A stretch of 64,000 nucleotides of DNA from Perlabentimonas sp041656735 (GCA_041656735.1 JBBACY010000004.1:1-64000), one strand, 5' to 3'; positions 44,377 to 54,620 are shown, counted from the first letter of the stretch. Notes: generated by a model from the sequence alone, not told the origin. Made by a program: numbers and translations.

Positions 44377-47037
44377 ATGCAATTCGACGATTTTGAAGCG
44401 GAGGACTTACTAAACGGAGATAGAACCCGAAAAACCTCACCCGATGAGCAAAGCCGTATAGCTAAACTTACTGGCGAGGGTGCAAAAAAGGTGCAAGTTT
44501 CGGGAATGTACAAGGAATGGTTCCTCGATTACGCATCGTACGTTATACTTGAGAGAGCGGTTCCGCACCTCGAAGATGGGCTAAAACCCGTTCAGAGACG
44601 CATTATGCACGCTATGAAACGCCTCGACGATGGACGGTACAACAAGGTTGCCAACATTATTGGCTACACAATGCAGTACCACCCTCATGGGGACGCTTCT
44701 ATTGGGGATGCCTTAGTTCAACTTGGACAAAAAGACCTGCTTGTAGATATGCAGGGTAACTGGGGAAACATACTAACTGGCGATGGGGCAGCTGCTCCTC
44801 GTTACATTGAGGCCCGACTGTCAAAATTCGCGCTCGATGTAATTTTTAATCCTAAAACTACCGAGTGGAAACTCACCTACGACGGGAGGAATCAGGAACC
44901 CGTTACGCTTCCTATAAAATTCCCTCTGCTACTAGCACAAGGTGTTGAGGGCATTGCGGTAGGACTGGCATCAAAAATACTTCCACATAACTTTAATGAG
45001 ATAATTGATGCGGCCATACTTCACCTAAAAGGCAAGGACTTTGAGCTCTACCCCGACTTTCCTACCGGTGGCTACACCGACTGCTCGCGCTACAACGACG
45101 GGCTTCGCGGTGGTGCGATTAAAATTAGGGCAAAAATAGAGAGACTCGACCGCAAAACACTGGTAATAAAAGAAATACCTTTCAGCAAAACAACAACCAC
45201 ACTTATCGACTCAATTATTAAAGCGAACGATAAGGGGAAAATTAAAATTAAAAAAATTGACGACAATACGGCCGAGAATGTTGAAATACAAATACATCTC
45301 TCGTCCGATATTTCGCCCGATAAAACCATCGACGCCCTATATGCCTTTACCGACTGTGAAATATCGGTATCGCCAAACTCTTGCGTAATTTTCGATAACA
45401 AACCTCGATTTATGGGGGTTAAAGAAATTCTCCGCACGTCGGTTGAGCGAACCCAGTACCTCCTTACCCGCGAGTTAGAAATTAGGCTAAGTGAATTAGA
45501 TGAGGCTTGGCATATGTCATCACTGGAGAAAATTTTTATTGAAAATAGAATTTACATTACCATTGAGGATTGCGAAACATGGGAATCGGTTATCGAAACG
45601 ATTGACCGAGGGCTTGACCCCTTTAAAAAACTACTGCGACGAGAAGTTTTACGCGAGGATATCCTTAGGCTTACCGAAATAAAAATTAAACGTATATCAA
45701 AATACGATAGTTTTAAGGCCGACGAGCAAATAAAGGGTATTGAAAGCGAAATGGATGAGGTAAAAAATCATCTGGCTAATATTGTTTCCTACACCATAAA
45801 CTACTTTCAGCAAATTAAAAAGAAGTACGGGAAGGGACAAGAACGGAAAACGGAAATCAGGAATTTCGACGCCATTGAGGCAACTAAAGTGGTGGTAGCC
45901 AACGAAAAACTTTACGTTAACTACGAGGAGGGATTCTTTGGTACTGGGCTTAAAAAAGATGAATATGTTGGCGATTGCTCGGATATTGACGACGTAATCG
46001 TTATTCTCAAAAATGGCAAGTACGTTATTACCAAGGTGTCAGAAAAAGCATTCTTTGGCAAAGGCATTAAGCACATATCCGTATTTAAACGCAACGATAC
46101 GCGCACTATTTACAACGTACTTTACCGCGATGGCCGAAACGGCGCAATAATGATGAAACGCTGTGCCATAACCGGCATAACACGCGATAAGGACTACCAC
46201 ATTACCAAGGGAACCGAAGGATCGGAAATTATATACCTCAGTCATAACACCAACGGCGAGGCAGAGGTACTAAAGGTATTTTTAAAACCTCGACCCCGCA
46301 TACGCAACCTTATAATGGACCTTGATTTTAGCCAAGTTGCCATAAAGGGACGCCAATCGCAAGGCAATATATTTACCCGCTATGCAATTCATAAAGTTCA
46401 GGTTAAAGAGAAAACTGGCAGCACGCTAGGCGGCATTAAAGTTTGGTTCGACTGGGATGTTTTCCGCCTAAATAATGATGAGAGAGGTCAGTACATTGGC
46501 GAATTTAAAGCGAATGATAGGCTACTTGTTGTTAATAAGGATGGGGAATATTACCTAACAGGCATTGAACCCAGCACACACTTTAGCGATAACATTCTGA
46601 TACTAGAGAAGTTTGATGAGGAAAAAGTATACTCAGCCACATATTTTGATGGTGCACAAAACTTTTTTTACGTTAAACGCTTTACTTTTGAACCCAATGA
46701 AACTCCACAAAGCTTTATTGCAGACGACAAAAACTCATACCTTTCAGAAGTTAGCTGCGATAAATTTCCGTGCCTGAGGGTTACTTTTGGCGGCAAAAAT
46801 GCACAAAGAGAGCCAGAGCAAATTGATGTTGAAGAATTTATTGGGGTAAAAAGTCACAAAGCTAAAGGCAAAAGGGTTTCAAATTTGGAGGTAAAAGCGG
46901 TTAAATTTACTGAACCTCTACAAAAAGAAGGAGAAGTAACCGAAGAAGAAATACCGGATACTGACGAAAAACCTCCCGTAAATAATAGTTCAACGGATTT
47001 TAATGGGAATGCATCGCAAATGTCTTTGGAACTGTAA
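44377..47037 (+). CDS. parC: DNA topoisomerase IV subunit A
   Basis: The 886-residue breakage-reunion subunit has the catalytic Tyr143 in AAPRYIEARLS, the winged-helix segment (GLKPVQRRIMHAM ... YHPHGDASIGDALVQL), the tower and coiled-coil region, and a degenerate C-terminal beta-pinwheel (about 520-830). The residue equivalent to Escherichia coli ParC Ser80 is Ala107 (HPHGD-A-S). It forms the topo IV tetramer with ParE. The C-terminal 50 residues are acidic and low in complexity. Confidence 0.9.
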   Translation: MQFDDFEAEDLLNGDRTRKTSPDEQSRIAKLTGEGAKKVQVSGMYKEWFLDYASYVILERAVPHLEDGLKPVQRRIMHAMKRLDDGRYNKVANIIGYTMQYHPHGDASIGDALVQLGQKDLLVDMQGNWGNILTGDGAAAPRYIEARLSKFALDVIFNPKTTEWKLTYDGRNQEPVTLPIKFPLLLAQGVEGIAVGLASKILPHNFNEIIDAAILHLKGKDFELYPDFPTGGYTDCSRYNDGLRGGAIKIRAKIERLDRKTLVIKEIPFSKTTTTLIDSIIKANDKGKIKIKKIDDNTAENVEIQIHLSSDISPDKTIDALYAFTDCEISVSPNSCVIFDNKPRFMGVKEILRTSVERTQYLLTRELEIRLSELDEAWHMSSLEKIFIENRIYITIEDCETWESVIETIDRGLDPFKKLLRREVLREDILRLTEIKIKRISKYDSFKADEQIKGIESEMDEVKNHLANIVSYTINYFQQIKKKYGKGQERKTEIRNFDAIEATKVVVANEKLYVNYEEGFFGTGLKKDEYVGDCSDIDDVIVILKNGKYVITKVSEKAFFGKGIKHISVFKRNDTRTIYNVLYRDGRNGAIMMKRCAITGITRDKDYHITKGTEGSEIIYLSHNTNGEAEVLKVFLKPRPRIRNLIMDLDFSQVAIKGRQSQGNIFTRYAIHKVQVKEKTGSTLGGIKVWFDWDVFRLNNDERGQYIGEFKANDRLLVVNKDGEYYLTGIEPSTHFSDNILILEKFDEEKVYSATYFDGAQNFFYVKRFTFEPNETPQSFIADDKNSYLSEVSCDKFPCLRVTFGGKNAQREPEQIDVEEFIGVKSHKAKGKRVSNLEVKAVKFTEPLQKEGEVTEEEIPDTDEKPPVNNSSTDFNGNASQMSLEL

Positions 47038-47113
47038 ACCTATTGTTATACTTTTACTTACGCATTAAGAAACGGTTTAGTGCATATATATCCAATCAAC
47101 CAAAAATGGTTTT

Positions 47114-47626
47114 ATGAAAGTTTTTTTAATTGGATTTATGGCAAGTGGAAAAACAACGCTAGGTGCAGAGTTGGCCAGCGAGTTGGGTTTTCCTTTTCTT
47201 GACCTCGACCATTACATTGAACAGAAAGAAGGAAAATCGATAAAAGAACTGTTTGAAATTAGGGGAGAGGAACATTTCCGTAGAATTGAAAGTGAAACGC
47301 TTCGCGAAATAAGCGCTCTTGCCGGAGACCACGTTATTGCATCGGGTGGTGGCACTTCATGCTTTTACAATAGCGTCGATTTTATGAATAAGGTTGGGAT
47401 AACCATCTATCTTAAAGCTGAAGTTTCCGAATTACTCGACAGGCTTATAAAATCAAAAAACAACCGACCCTTGCTATGGGGTAAGAATGAAGAGGAACTT
47501 AATCGGTACATTATTAGGGTGCTCGATGAGCGAAAAAAATACTACGAAAGGGCAAAAATAACAGTTAACATAAGTCAGGTTGATGCTAAAATGCTAGCCA
47601 ACACAATTAGAGCCACCCAAAACTAG
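47114..47626 (+). CDS. aroK: Shikimate kinase
   Basis: This 170-residue cytosolic kinase phosphorylates shikimate at O3 in chorismate synthesis. The P-loop is GFMASGKTT (7-15), the shikimate-binding segment is DLDHYIE with Arg in FRRIE, the GGG loop is ASGGGTS and the lid Arg is in NNRPLL. The length is normal for the family. It follows parC by 76 bases and precedes the repeat array. Confidence 0.94.
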   Translation: MKVFLIGFMASGKTTLGAELASELGFPFLDLDHYIEQKEGKSIKELFEIRGEEHFRRIESETLREISALAGDHVIASGGGTSCFYNSVDFMNKVGITIYLKAEVSELLDRLIKSKNNRPLLWGKNEEELNRYIIRVLDERKKYYERAKITVNISQVDAKMLANTIRATQN

Positions 47627-47672
47627 GCAGCCCTTTCTTATCTTAATTCCTCCCAATTTTTAATCGTGAATC

Positions 47673-48665
47673 GGGCTGAAAGCCCAACTGAATATAGCCC
47701 GAGGCAACGCTTCGGGTTAAATAATGCGAGCGTTATGCGCCCTGAAAGGGCAAATTAATCCAAACCCCAAACTGGTGGCAATCGAAAAAATTATAACCTG
47801 CCCTGTCAGGGCGACATCATATGATACCCGTCTAACCCAAGGCGTTGCCTTGGGCTAGAATAAATTGCCACTTCGTGGCGAGGAATGGAGTGATAAAAAA
47901 CTATTACACCATAGCCACACAGCAAGACTCACAAAAAAACGTAAGCAGGAGAACCAATCCAAGCGGGCTGAAAGCCCAACTAACTTCAGCCCGAGGCAAC
48001 GCCTCGGGTAAAATAATGCGAGCGTTATGCGCCCTGAAAGGGCAAATTAAACCAAACCCCAAACTGGTGGCAATCGAAAAAATTATAACCTGCCCTGTCA
48101 GGGCGACATCATATGATACCCTTCTAATCCAAGGCGTTGCCTTGGGCTAGAATAAATTGCCACTTCGTGGCGAGGAATGGAGTGATAAAAAACTATTACA
48201 CCATAGCCACACAGCAAGACTCACAAAACAACGTAAGCAGGAGAACCAATCCAAGCGGGCTGAAAGCCCAACTGAATATAGCCCGAGGCAACGCCTCGGG
48301 TAAAATAATACGAGCGTTATGCGCCCTGAAAGGGCAAATTAAACCAAGCCCCAAACTGGTGGCAATCGAAAAAATTATAATCTGCCCTGTCAGGGCGACA
48401 TCATATGATACCCGTCTAACCCAAGGCGTTGCCTTGGGCTAGAATAAATTGCCACTTCGTGGCGAGGAATGGAGTGATAAAAAACTATTACACCATAGCC
48501 ACACAGCAAGACTCACAAAAAAACGTAAGCAGGAGAACCAATCCAAGCGGGCTGAAAGCCCAACTAACTTCAGCCCGAGGCAACGTCTCGGGTTAAATAA
48601 TACGAGTGGGCTGCGCCCTGAAAGGGCAAATTAATCCAAACCCCAAACTGGTGGCAATCTAAAAG
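47673..48665 (+). repeat. Tandem array of a 292-bp composite palindromic element, 3.4 copies
   Basis: Copies begin at 47673, 47965, 48257 and 48549 (exact period 292), the last partial. Each holds six short hairpins in order: gggctgaaagccc, CCCGAGG..CCTCGGG, gccctgaaagggc, gccctgtcagggc, CCCAAGG..CCTTGGG and gccacttcgtggc. The same six occur once, inverted, at 1652-1904. Reading frames across the array shift at each copy because 292 is not a multiple of 3, and they resemble no protein, so I call none. Confidence 0.95.
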
Positions 48666-48698
48666 ATTCGAGCAGTTAGTAGTGTATCAGACTAAAAC

Positions 48699-49826
48699 CT
48701 ATCGCAACCGAGGCAATACGTATGTTATTGGACCCAGGATGCTCTCACCCAAATTTCGAGACCTATACGAAGACCACCCAAAAACTCTATCGGGTAAATT
48801 TGCATTGTCCTTAAATGGCATTTCAATAGTCATAGACATACACTTAAAGTGCTCACCTACAAACTTTGAACCTATATTCAAATTAGCCTCTCCTGGCTTA
48901 TTCTGTGGATAACCCTCTTCGGTCTGAAAATCGGGACTATACTCTGCCCATTTGGCAAGAAAATTCTCTTGCAACCATTTTAACCTCTCATCATATGATG
49001 GGATACCCTCGATACCCGATGCAAAGCAATACGGCAGTCCTTCGTCGGCATGAATATCCAAGAACATATCAACACCTACCTCTTCCATTTTACGTCGAAC
49101 ATAGAATACCTCTGGGCTAATCTCCTGATCGGGGTTGCCCCATTCGCGATTAAGGTTTCGGCCTGCAGCGTTGGCGCGCAAGTTACCCGCAATAGCGCCA
49201 TCAATATTCATATTTGGCACCAAATAAAACACAGCCTTACGAAGCAGCACTCGCGACACAGGGTCGCTCTCATCGAGCAAACGCTCAATAAACCCTTGCA
49301 TAAACCACTCGGCTTGAGGCTCGCCTGGATGCTGACGTGCAATAATCCATATTTTTGGTTTTATACCGTCAGGTTCACCCAAAACTAGCAAATCAATATC
49401 TCGTCCTTCAACAGTTTCGCCAATTTGCTGAACAACGCAACGGCTCGAAAGCTGAGCTGAACTTACAAAATCTAGATGCTGATCGTAAGTGTAAGGGGTT
49501 GAGTATGCATAAAACACTGAGTTCTCCTCGGGTGTATGCTCAAAACTCAGCACACCATCTACATAACTAGTGGGAATACAAAACCACGACTCCCTATCGT
49601 AAGATGCGTAAACCCTATACTCGGGCCAGCCCTCTGGATAACTTGCCATAGAGGCATTTTCTATATGTATTTTACATGGAAATCCCTCTGCGCCATGCAA
49701 CCTAAAATAAAACCACTGAAAAGTATCAGTGTAGGTATCGGGCCTAATTCTAAGCCGAATATTATCATGATTCTCAGCATTTACAATCTCTATATTTCCG
49801 CTGTCAAAATTTGATGATATTTTCAT
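48699..49826 (-). CDS. M14 carboxypeptidase, cytosolic-carboxypeptidase-like
   Basis: This 375-residue protein has no signal peptide. An N-terminal beta-sandwich (about 5-115, with WFYFRLHGAEG) precedes a zinc carboxypeptidase domain: zinc ligands His166 and Glu169 (RQHPGEPQ), His259 (DIHADEG), Asn/Arg in GRNLNREW, and general base Glu335 (MTIEMPFK). This two-domain layout is that of the M14D cytosolic carboxypeptidases, whose eukaryotic members remove glutamate from protein tails. The bacterial substrate is unknown. Its stop lies about 35 bases from the repeat array. Confidence 0.88.
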   Translation of the reverse strand: MKISSNFDSGNIEIVNAENHDNIRLRIRPDTYTDTFQWFYFRLHGAEGFPCKIHIENASMASYPEGWPEYRVYASYDRESWFCIPTSYVDGVLSFEHTPEENSVFYAYSTPYTYDQHLDFVSSAQLSSRCVVQQIGETVEGRDIDLLVLGEPDGIKPKIWIIARQHPGEPQAEWFMQGFIERLLDESDPVSRVLLRKAVFYLVPNMNIDGAIAGNLRANAAGRNLNREWGNPDQEISPEVFYVRRKMEEVGVDMFLDIHADEGLPYCFASGIEGIPSYDERLKWLQENFLAKWAEYSPDFQTEEGYPQNKPGEANLNIGSKFVGEHFKCMSMTIEMPFKDNANLPDRVFGWSSYRSRNLGESILGPITYVLPRLR

Positions 49827-49923
49827 AATTACAATTATTTAGTAGAAAGTCAATAAACACTGGTAATATAGCTATTTTTTAGCAGCAAACCATCACCAAA
49901 TCTTTCTTTTAGCTCACAGTAAA

Positions 49924-50661
49924 TTACCTCCTAAGTTCGAAGTTTTGACCAAGATACACCTTTCTCACCTCTGGGTCATCGGCTAGTTCCTGCGCAGTGC
50001 CAGCTTTCAAAATATCGCCCTCAAACAGAAGGTAAGCCCTGTCGGTTATAGTAAGGGTTTCATGCACATTATGGTCGGTTATCAAAATTCCAATATTTTT
50101 ATCCTTTAACTTTGCTACAATAGTCTGAATATCTTCTACCGCAATAGGATCCACGCCTGCAAATGGCTCGTCGAGCAGAATAAACTTTGGTTCAAGCGCA
50201 AGGGCTCTCGCAATTTCGGTTCTACGCCTCTCCCCTCCACTTAGCTGAATCCCCATACTCTTCCTAATTTTCTGCAAACCAAACTCTTCGAGTAACGACT
50301 CAACCTTTTCTTTCTGGTACTCCTTCGTAAAGCTAGTCATCTCAAGTACGGCTCTTAGATTATCTTCAACGCTAAGATTCCGAAAAATTGATGCTTCCTG
50401 AGCAAGGTAACCCACCCCTCTTTGCGCTCTTCGGTACACAGGCTCTCTGGTTATTTCAACATCATCGAGAAAAATTCGTCCCGAATTGGGCGTTACCAAA
50501 CCAACCATCATATAAAAAGTTGTTGTTTTCCCTGCACCATTGGGACCTAACAGGCCCACAATTTCGCCCTGACTAACCTCTACCGACGCACCCTTAACTA
50601 CAGTTCTAGAGCGGTAACGCTTTACAAGTTTATCAGTATGTAACCTCATCTTTTTATCCAT
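49924..50661 (-). CDS. lptB: LPS export ABC transporter ATP-binding protein
   Basis: LptB powers extraction of lipopolysaccharide from the inner membrane with LptF and LptG. The 245-residue ATPase shows Walker A GPNGAGKTTT, Q-loop GYLAQEASIF (typical of LptB), signature LSGGERRR, Walker B FILLDEPFAGVDP and switch ITDHNVHETL. A reverse strand -7 box TACTTTTG lies at 50685-50678. It is alone here; lptF and lptG are not in the window. Confidence 0.94.
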   Translation of the reverse strand: MDKKMRLHTDKLVKRYRSRTVVKGASVEVSQGEIVGLLGPNGAGKTTTFYMMVGLVTPNSGRIFLDDVEITREPVYRRAQRGVGYLAQEASIFRNLSVEDNLRAVLEMTSFTKEYQKEKVESLLEEFGLQKIRKSMGIQLSGGERRRTEIARALALEPKFILLDEPFAGVDPIAVEDIQTIVAKLKDKNIGILITDHNVHETLTITDRAYLLFEGDILKAGTAQELADDPEVRKVYLGQNFELRR

Positions 50662-51650
50662 AGCGATTGATTTTGTACAAAAGTAAAAAAATTGTTAGGA
50701 TTATACTTACAACATGCAACACCTTAACAAAGTTTGGGGCAATTATATAATAATTACAATGCGAGAGATGAGTCAAGTTATAGAGACATCACAGAATATA
50801 AATACAAGCAACATCCCAATGGTTATCGTTTTTTATTAGGCACTCCCCCACTCCTAATTTCCAACATTACAGAACCACAAATGTATGTTATTACAAACAG
50901 CACAAAACAAAATTTATGCTACACAACACACCCAATACAACACGCTTTACCTGATGCACTTACAGTCAAAAAAAACATTGATTACCAGAATACTAACAGG
51001 CAAAAACATTAACTACCAACTCTAATAATTCGCTATAATTATTCTGTAAAAAACCAAAGGTAAGAGACAGCTACAACACACCAATATTTTAACAAATCAA
51101 ATGATATATCCTCTAAAAGTTGCATTTATGACTTGAATCTAAGACAAGTACTTGAATTTAAAAAAGCAACTTACCAACTATACCCATACGCACACCCAAA
51201 TTTGTCCGAACACAACATCTTTTTGTTGTCACTCTCTTTTATTCTTTATTCAACTTTTGCAAGCATACTAGAATTGCACATACCCCTGGAATATAGCAAT
51301 ATAAGCACAACTCTTTGAGGCTTTTATGACTTCCTTGTGTCTTTTGTGTAATTGTAAAAAGCAATATCACAAAGCAACACGAAGTATTGCACAAAGAATA
51401 CACAAAGAATTTGAAAAAATAATTAGGTGACTTATTATCAAGTATATAAATAAGCTTGAAGTGAAGTATTTAGTTAGATATCAAGGGGATAAGTTGGATG
51501 CGAAAGTTGAGTTCTTTACCATAAAGGATAAAAAACTTCTCCAATAGCCAAACTTACACCAATTATTTTTGTTCCTTTCTTACGCCATAGAGAAATAAAC
51601 TAAGTGGCACATTTCTGCTTTTTTACAACTAAAAATAAACAGCAAAACCC
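50662..51650. other. Long intergenic region with weak cacaaag repeats
   Basis: This is 989 bp between divergent lptB and the lipoate ligase gene. It holds the lptB -7 box and, at 51330-51408, imperfect inverted copies of CTTTGTGT/ACACAAAG, a common Bacteroidota intergenic motif. Two short frames (50734-51012, TTG start; 51133-51318) have no recognisable features, and I do not call them. Much of the rest is AT-rich without structure that I can support. Confidence 0.5.
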
Positions 51651-52619
51651 ATGCTCTGCGTAAACCAAACCAAAACCGACCCATACTTCAACATTGCCAG
51701 CGAGGAGTTCCTACTAAAGAATTTCGACGAGGACATTATTATGCTCTACATTAACGAACCCTCTGTTATTGTGGGCAAGCACCAAAATACGCTGGCCGAA
51801 ATAAATTACAAGCTAGCTAAGCAAAAAGAGGTATCCATAATTCGCCGACTTTCGGGTGGCGGTGCAGTATACCACGATTTAGGAAACCTGAACTTCACCT
51901 TTATTAAGAATGGGACACCTGGTAAACTGGTGGATTTTAAAGGCTACACCCAACCCATTGTTGATGCACTGAACGAAATTGGAGTTAATGCTGAGTTTGG
52001 TGGCCACAACAGCCTTTTAGTAGGCGAAAAAAAGTTTTCGGGTAATGCCGAGCATATTTTCAAGAATAGGGTAATGCACCATGGCACCATACTTTTCTCA
52101 ACCAATCTAGAAACCCTAGCCGAGGTTTTATACGTTTCATCAACTCGCTTTAATGATAATGCGGTTAAATCGGTTAGGGCAAAAACCACAAACCTAAACA
52201 GTCATCTGCCCTCGGACTTTAGCATTTCAAAACTTAAACAATTTTTATTTAACCGTCTTTCCGAAAGTACAACTAATGCAAGGGTCTACAAGTTTACCGA
52301 TGCCGACACAAGTTCTATTATGAATCTTGTTGAAAATAAATACTTAACCTGGGACTGGAACTTTGGTTACTCACCCAGCTACACATTTAGCCGCAGTTTT
52401 AGTGTTAGTGATAAGCAGGCTAACATAGAGGTTACGGTTGAAAAAGGTAGAATTATGGGAATAATTATAAAAGGCAATGAGGGAAACGATCCTAGCGCAA
52501 CAATAATTGCTCAGGCTTTAAAAGGGGTTAAACATAATGATTTTGAAGTACAACAGGTTATAAATAAATTGCCCATTAGCGACGAGCTAAAACAAAAGCT
52601 AGTAGAGTATCTATTCTAG
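51651..52619 (+). CDS. lplA: Lipoate--protein ligase
   Basis: The 322-residue enzyme activates lipoate (or octanoate) with ATP and attaches it to lipoyl domains. The motif RRLSGGGAVYHDLGNLNFTF (about 66-85) and the catalytic lysine in KKFSGNAEH are present; the C-terminal accessory domain (about 240-322) completes the LplA form. It allows salvage of free lipoate for 2-oxo acid dehydrogenases and the glycine cleavage system. The next gene is convergent, 3 bases after the stop. Confidence 0.9.
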   Translation: MLCVNQTKTDPYFNIASEEFLLKNFDEDIIMLYINEPSVIVGKHQNTLAEINYKLAKQKEVSIIRRLSGGGAVYHDLGNLNFTFIKNGTPGKLVDFKGYTQPIVDALNEIGVNAEFGGHNSLLVGEKKFSGNAEHIFKNRVMHHGTILFSTNLETLAEVLYVSSTRFNDNAVKSVRAKTTNLNSHLPSDFSISKLKQFLFNRLSESTTNARVYKFTDADTSSIMNLVENKYLTWDWNFGYSPSYTFSRSFSVSDKQANIEVTVEKGRIMGIIIKGNEGNDPSATIIAQALKGVKHNDFEVQQVINKLPISDELKQKLVEYLF

Positions 52620-52622
52620 TCA

Positions 52623-53129
52623 TTACTCGAAATCCTCGTCGGGTCTAAAAAATATTCGTTCGTCCAAAATATGATCGAATGACTCAGGTGGCAAAGCCGA
52701 AGCTACACGTAAATTGGTGTCTAAAAAGAAGAGTAATTCGTGGTGTAACGTTTCTCCTGCAATATTAAGATCCTGAAATTTGTGAACGAGCAAATAGCCA
52801 AGCAGGCTACCCTCAATATGGTCTAATTCACGCTTTAAACTGTCTGCTCTTGATTTATCCTGCAATGAATCCTCATTATTCATAATAGCCACTAGCAAAG
52901 GCAAGGTCCTGCTATTACGAGCGTAACGCGCCGATAGTTCTCCAAACACAACGGGTTTATAGTGCGGGTATTCGTTGGTTCTAATTATCCAAGCTTTTAT
53001 GGCCTCTTCGGCAATCTCTTGCTTCTCGCTTAAAGGATTCTCAGCCTCAGTTTTGCCGCCTTTACATCCCAACAAAGAGGTAAGCAATACAAATACGACG
53101 AAAGCGATTCCAGTATTTTTTTTCAGCAT
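52623..53129 (-). CDS. Putative lipoprotein of unknown function
   Basis: Start at the ATG complementary to 53127-53129 gives 168 residues with a lipoprotein signal (MLKKNTGIAFVVFVLLTSLLGC, acceptor near residue 22). A frame from 53195 adds 22 residues ahead of the signal and is less likely. The mature part is helical and acidic, with no family that I recognise. It is preceded by the M20 dipeptidase terminator region. Confidence 0.6.
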   Translation of the reverse strand: MLKKNTGIAFVVFVLLTSLLGCKGGKTEAENPLSEKQEIAEEAIKAWIIRTNEYPHYKPVVFGELSARYARNSRTLPLLVAIMNNEDSLQDKSRADSLKRELDHIEGSLLGYLLVHKFQDLNIAGETLHHELLFFLDTNLRVASALPPESFDHILDERIFFRPDEDFE

Positions 53130-53195
53130 AGCTAGTAGTGTTTTTACAGGTATGCAAGTTAACAAAATACGTTTAATATTATGGCGTACAATCAC

Positions 53196-53226
53196 AAAAA
53201 AATCCCGGTAAAATACCCGGGATTTT
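53196..53226 (-). terminator. Terminator of the M20 dipeptidase gene
   Basis: Near-perfect stem AAAAATCCCGG.TA/TACCCGGGATTTTT with one bulged base and a small A-rich loop, followed on the reverse strand by a T run. It lies about 20 bases past the dipeptidase stop. Confidence 0.75.
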
Positions 53227-53246
53227 TCTTTGTGTCTGAGTCAAAC

Positions 53247-54620
53247 TTACTTTTTCATAAGTTCAGCAAAATACTTATAGAATAGTGGTATGGTCTCAAT
53301 TCCTTTAAAGAACTGCTCTAACGGATAGTTCTCGTTAGGTGAGTGAATAGCATCGGAACCAAGTCCAAAGCCCAATAGAATTGTTTTAATTCCCAATTTC
53401 TCTTCAAATGTGCTAATAATCGGAATACTTCCTCCGCTACGGTAAGGTATGGCTTTTTTACCAAAAGTATCTTCCATTGCCTTACTTGCAGCTATATATG
53501 CAGGGCTATCGGTTGGCGATACGTATCCTTGTCCACCGTGTAAATATTTAACATTAACTTTTACGTAGGGAGGGGCAATTTTCTCAAAATGTTTCCCAAA
53601 CAGCTCTGCAATTTTCATATGATCCTGATTAGGAACAAGCCTCATTGAAATTTTTGCGTATGCTTTTGAAGGCAGAACTGTTTTGGCGCCTTCGCCAATG
53701 TACCCGCCCCATATTCCGTTCACATCAAGAGTTGGCCTAATACCTACACGTTCGAGAGTAGTATAGCCTTTTTCTCCCCATTCCTCATCAATACCAACCG
53801 ATTTTTTGTACTCTTCCAAATTGAAGGGCGCTTTGTTCATTTCAGCACGCTCGCTATCGGAAACCTTCATTACTTCGTCGTAAAACCCAGGTACGGTAAT
53901 GTGGTTATTCTCATCGTGTAACGAGGCAATCATTTTAGTTAGAATATTGATAGGATTGGCTACCGCACCACCAAAAAGGCCCGAGTGAAGGTCGTGGTTT
54001 GGTCCCGTAAGTTCAACCTCAACATAAGATAAGCCACGAAGTCCCGTTGTTATTGAAGGATCGTCTTTACCCAACAACGATGTATCTGACACTAGGATTA
54101 CATCGGCTTTTAACATTTCCTTATTCTGGTCGAGCCATTTACCAAGATTTGGAGAACCAACCTCCTCTTCGCCCTCAATCATAAACTTTACGTTGGTGGG
54201 TAGAGTATTGGTTTTTAGCATAAGTTCAAATGCCTTGGCGTGCATAAAGCCTTGCCCCTTATCATCGTCGGCACCACGACCCCAAATTTTACCATCTTTT
54301 ACAACAGGCTCAAAGGGTTTAGTGTTCCACAGTTCAAGAGGGTCAACAGGCATTACGTCATAATGCGCATAAACCAAAACGGTAGGTGCATTAGGGTCAA
54401 TAATTTTTTCGCCATACACAACAGGATGCCCATCGGTTGGAAATACCTGAGCCTTATCGGCGCCTGCGCTAAGCATTTGATCGCGCCAGTACTCGGCACA
54501 TTTTTGCATATCGGGTACGTGATCGGCTATTGAGCTAATTGATGGTATGCGCAGCATTCCAAATAGTTCGTCAAGAAAACGATCCTTGTTCTCCTCAACA
54601 TACTTCTTAATGTAGTCCAT
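53247..54620 (-). CDS. M20-family dipeptidase
   Basis: This 457-residue cytosolic metallopeptidase of the M20 (CNDP/ArgE) family has zinc-ligand motifs VLVYAHYDVMPVDP (His near 87) and GRGADDDKG, the catalytic Glu pair in EGEEEVGS (about 149-156), a lid/dimerisation domain (about 210-370) and the late zinc His in DAIHSPNE. It hydrolyses dipeptides or related amides. It has its own terminator and no operon partner. Confidence 0.92.
   Translation of the reverse strand: MDYIKKYVEENKDRFLDELFGMLRIPSISSIADHVPDMQKCAEYWRDQMLSAGADKAQVFPTDGHPVVYGEKIIDPNAPTVLVYAHYDVMPVDPLELWNTKPFEPVVKDGKIWGRGADDDKGQGFMHAKAFELMLKTNTLPTNVKFMIEGEEEVGSPNLGKWLDQNKEMLKADVILVSDTSLLGKDDPSITTGLRGLSYVEVELTGPNHDLHSGLFGGAVANPINILTKMIASLHDENNHITVPGFYDEVMKVSDSERAEMNKAPFNLEEYKKSVGIDEEWGEKGYTTLERVGIRPTLDVNGIWGGYIGEGAKTVLPSKAYAKISMRLVPNQDHMKIAELFGKHFEKIAPPYVKVNVKYLHGGQGYVSPTDSPAYIAASKAMEDTFGKKAIPYRSGGSIPIISTFEEKLGIKTILLGFGLGSDAIHSPNENYPLEQFFKGIETIPLFYKYFAELMKK

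Noticed and set aside
47845..48634. Tandem small proteins (about 100 residues) in the repeat array
   Set aside because: They arise from the 292-bp repeat, change frame between copies, encode no recognisable domain and are interrupted by palindromes.
50734..51012. 92-residue protein
   Set aside because: Starts at TTG, low-complexity composition rich in Asn, Tyr and Thr as expected from AT-rich non-coding DNA.
51133..51318. 61-residue protein
   Set aside because: Same AT-rich random composition, no start context or family.
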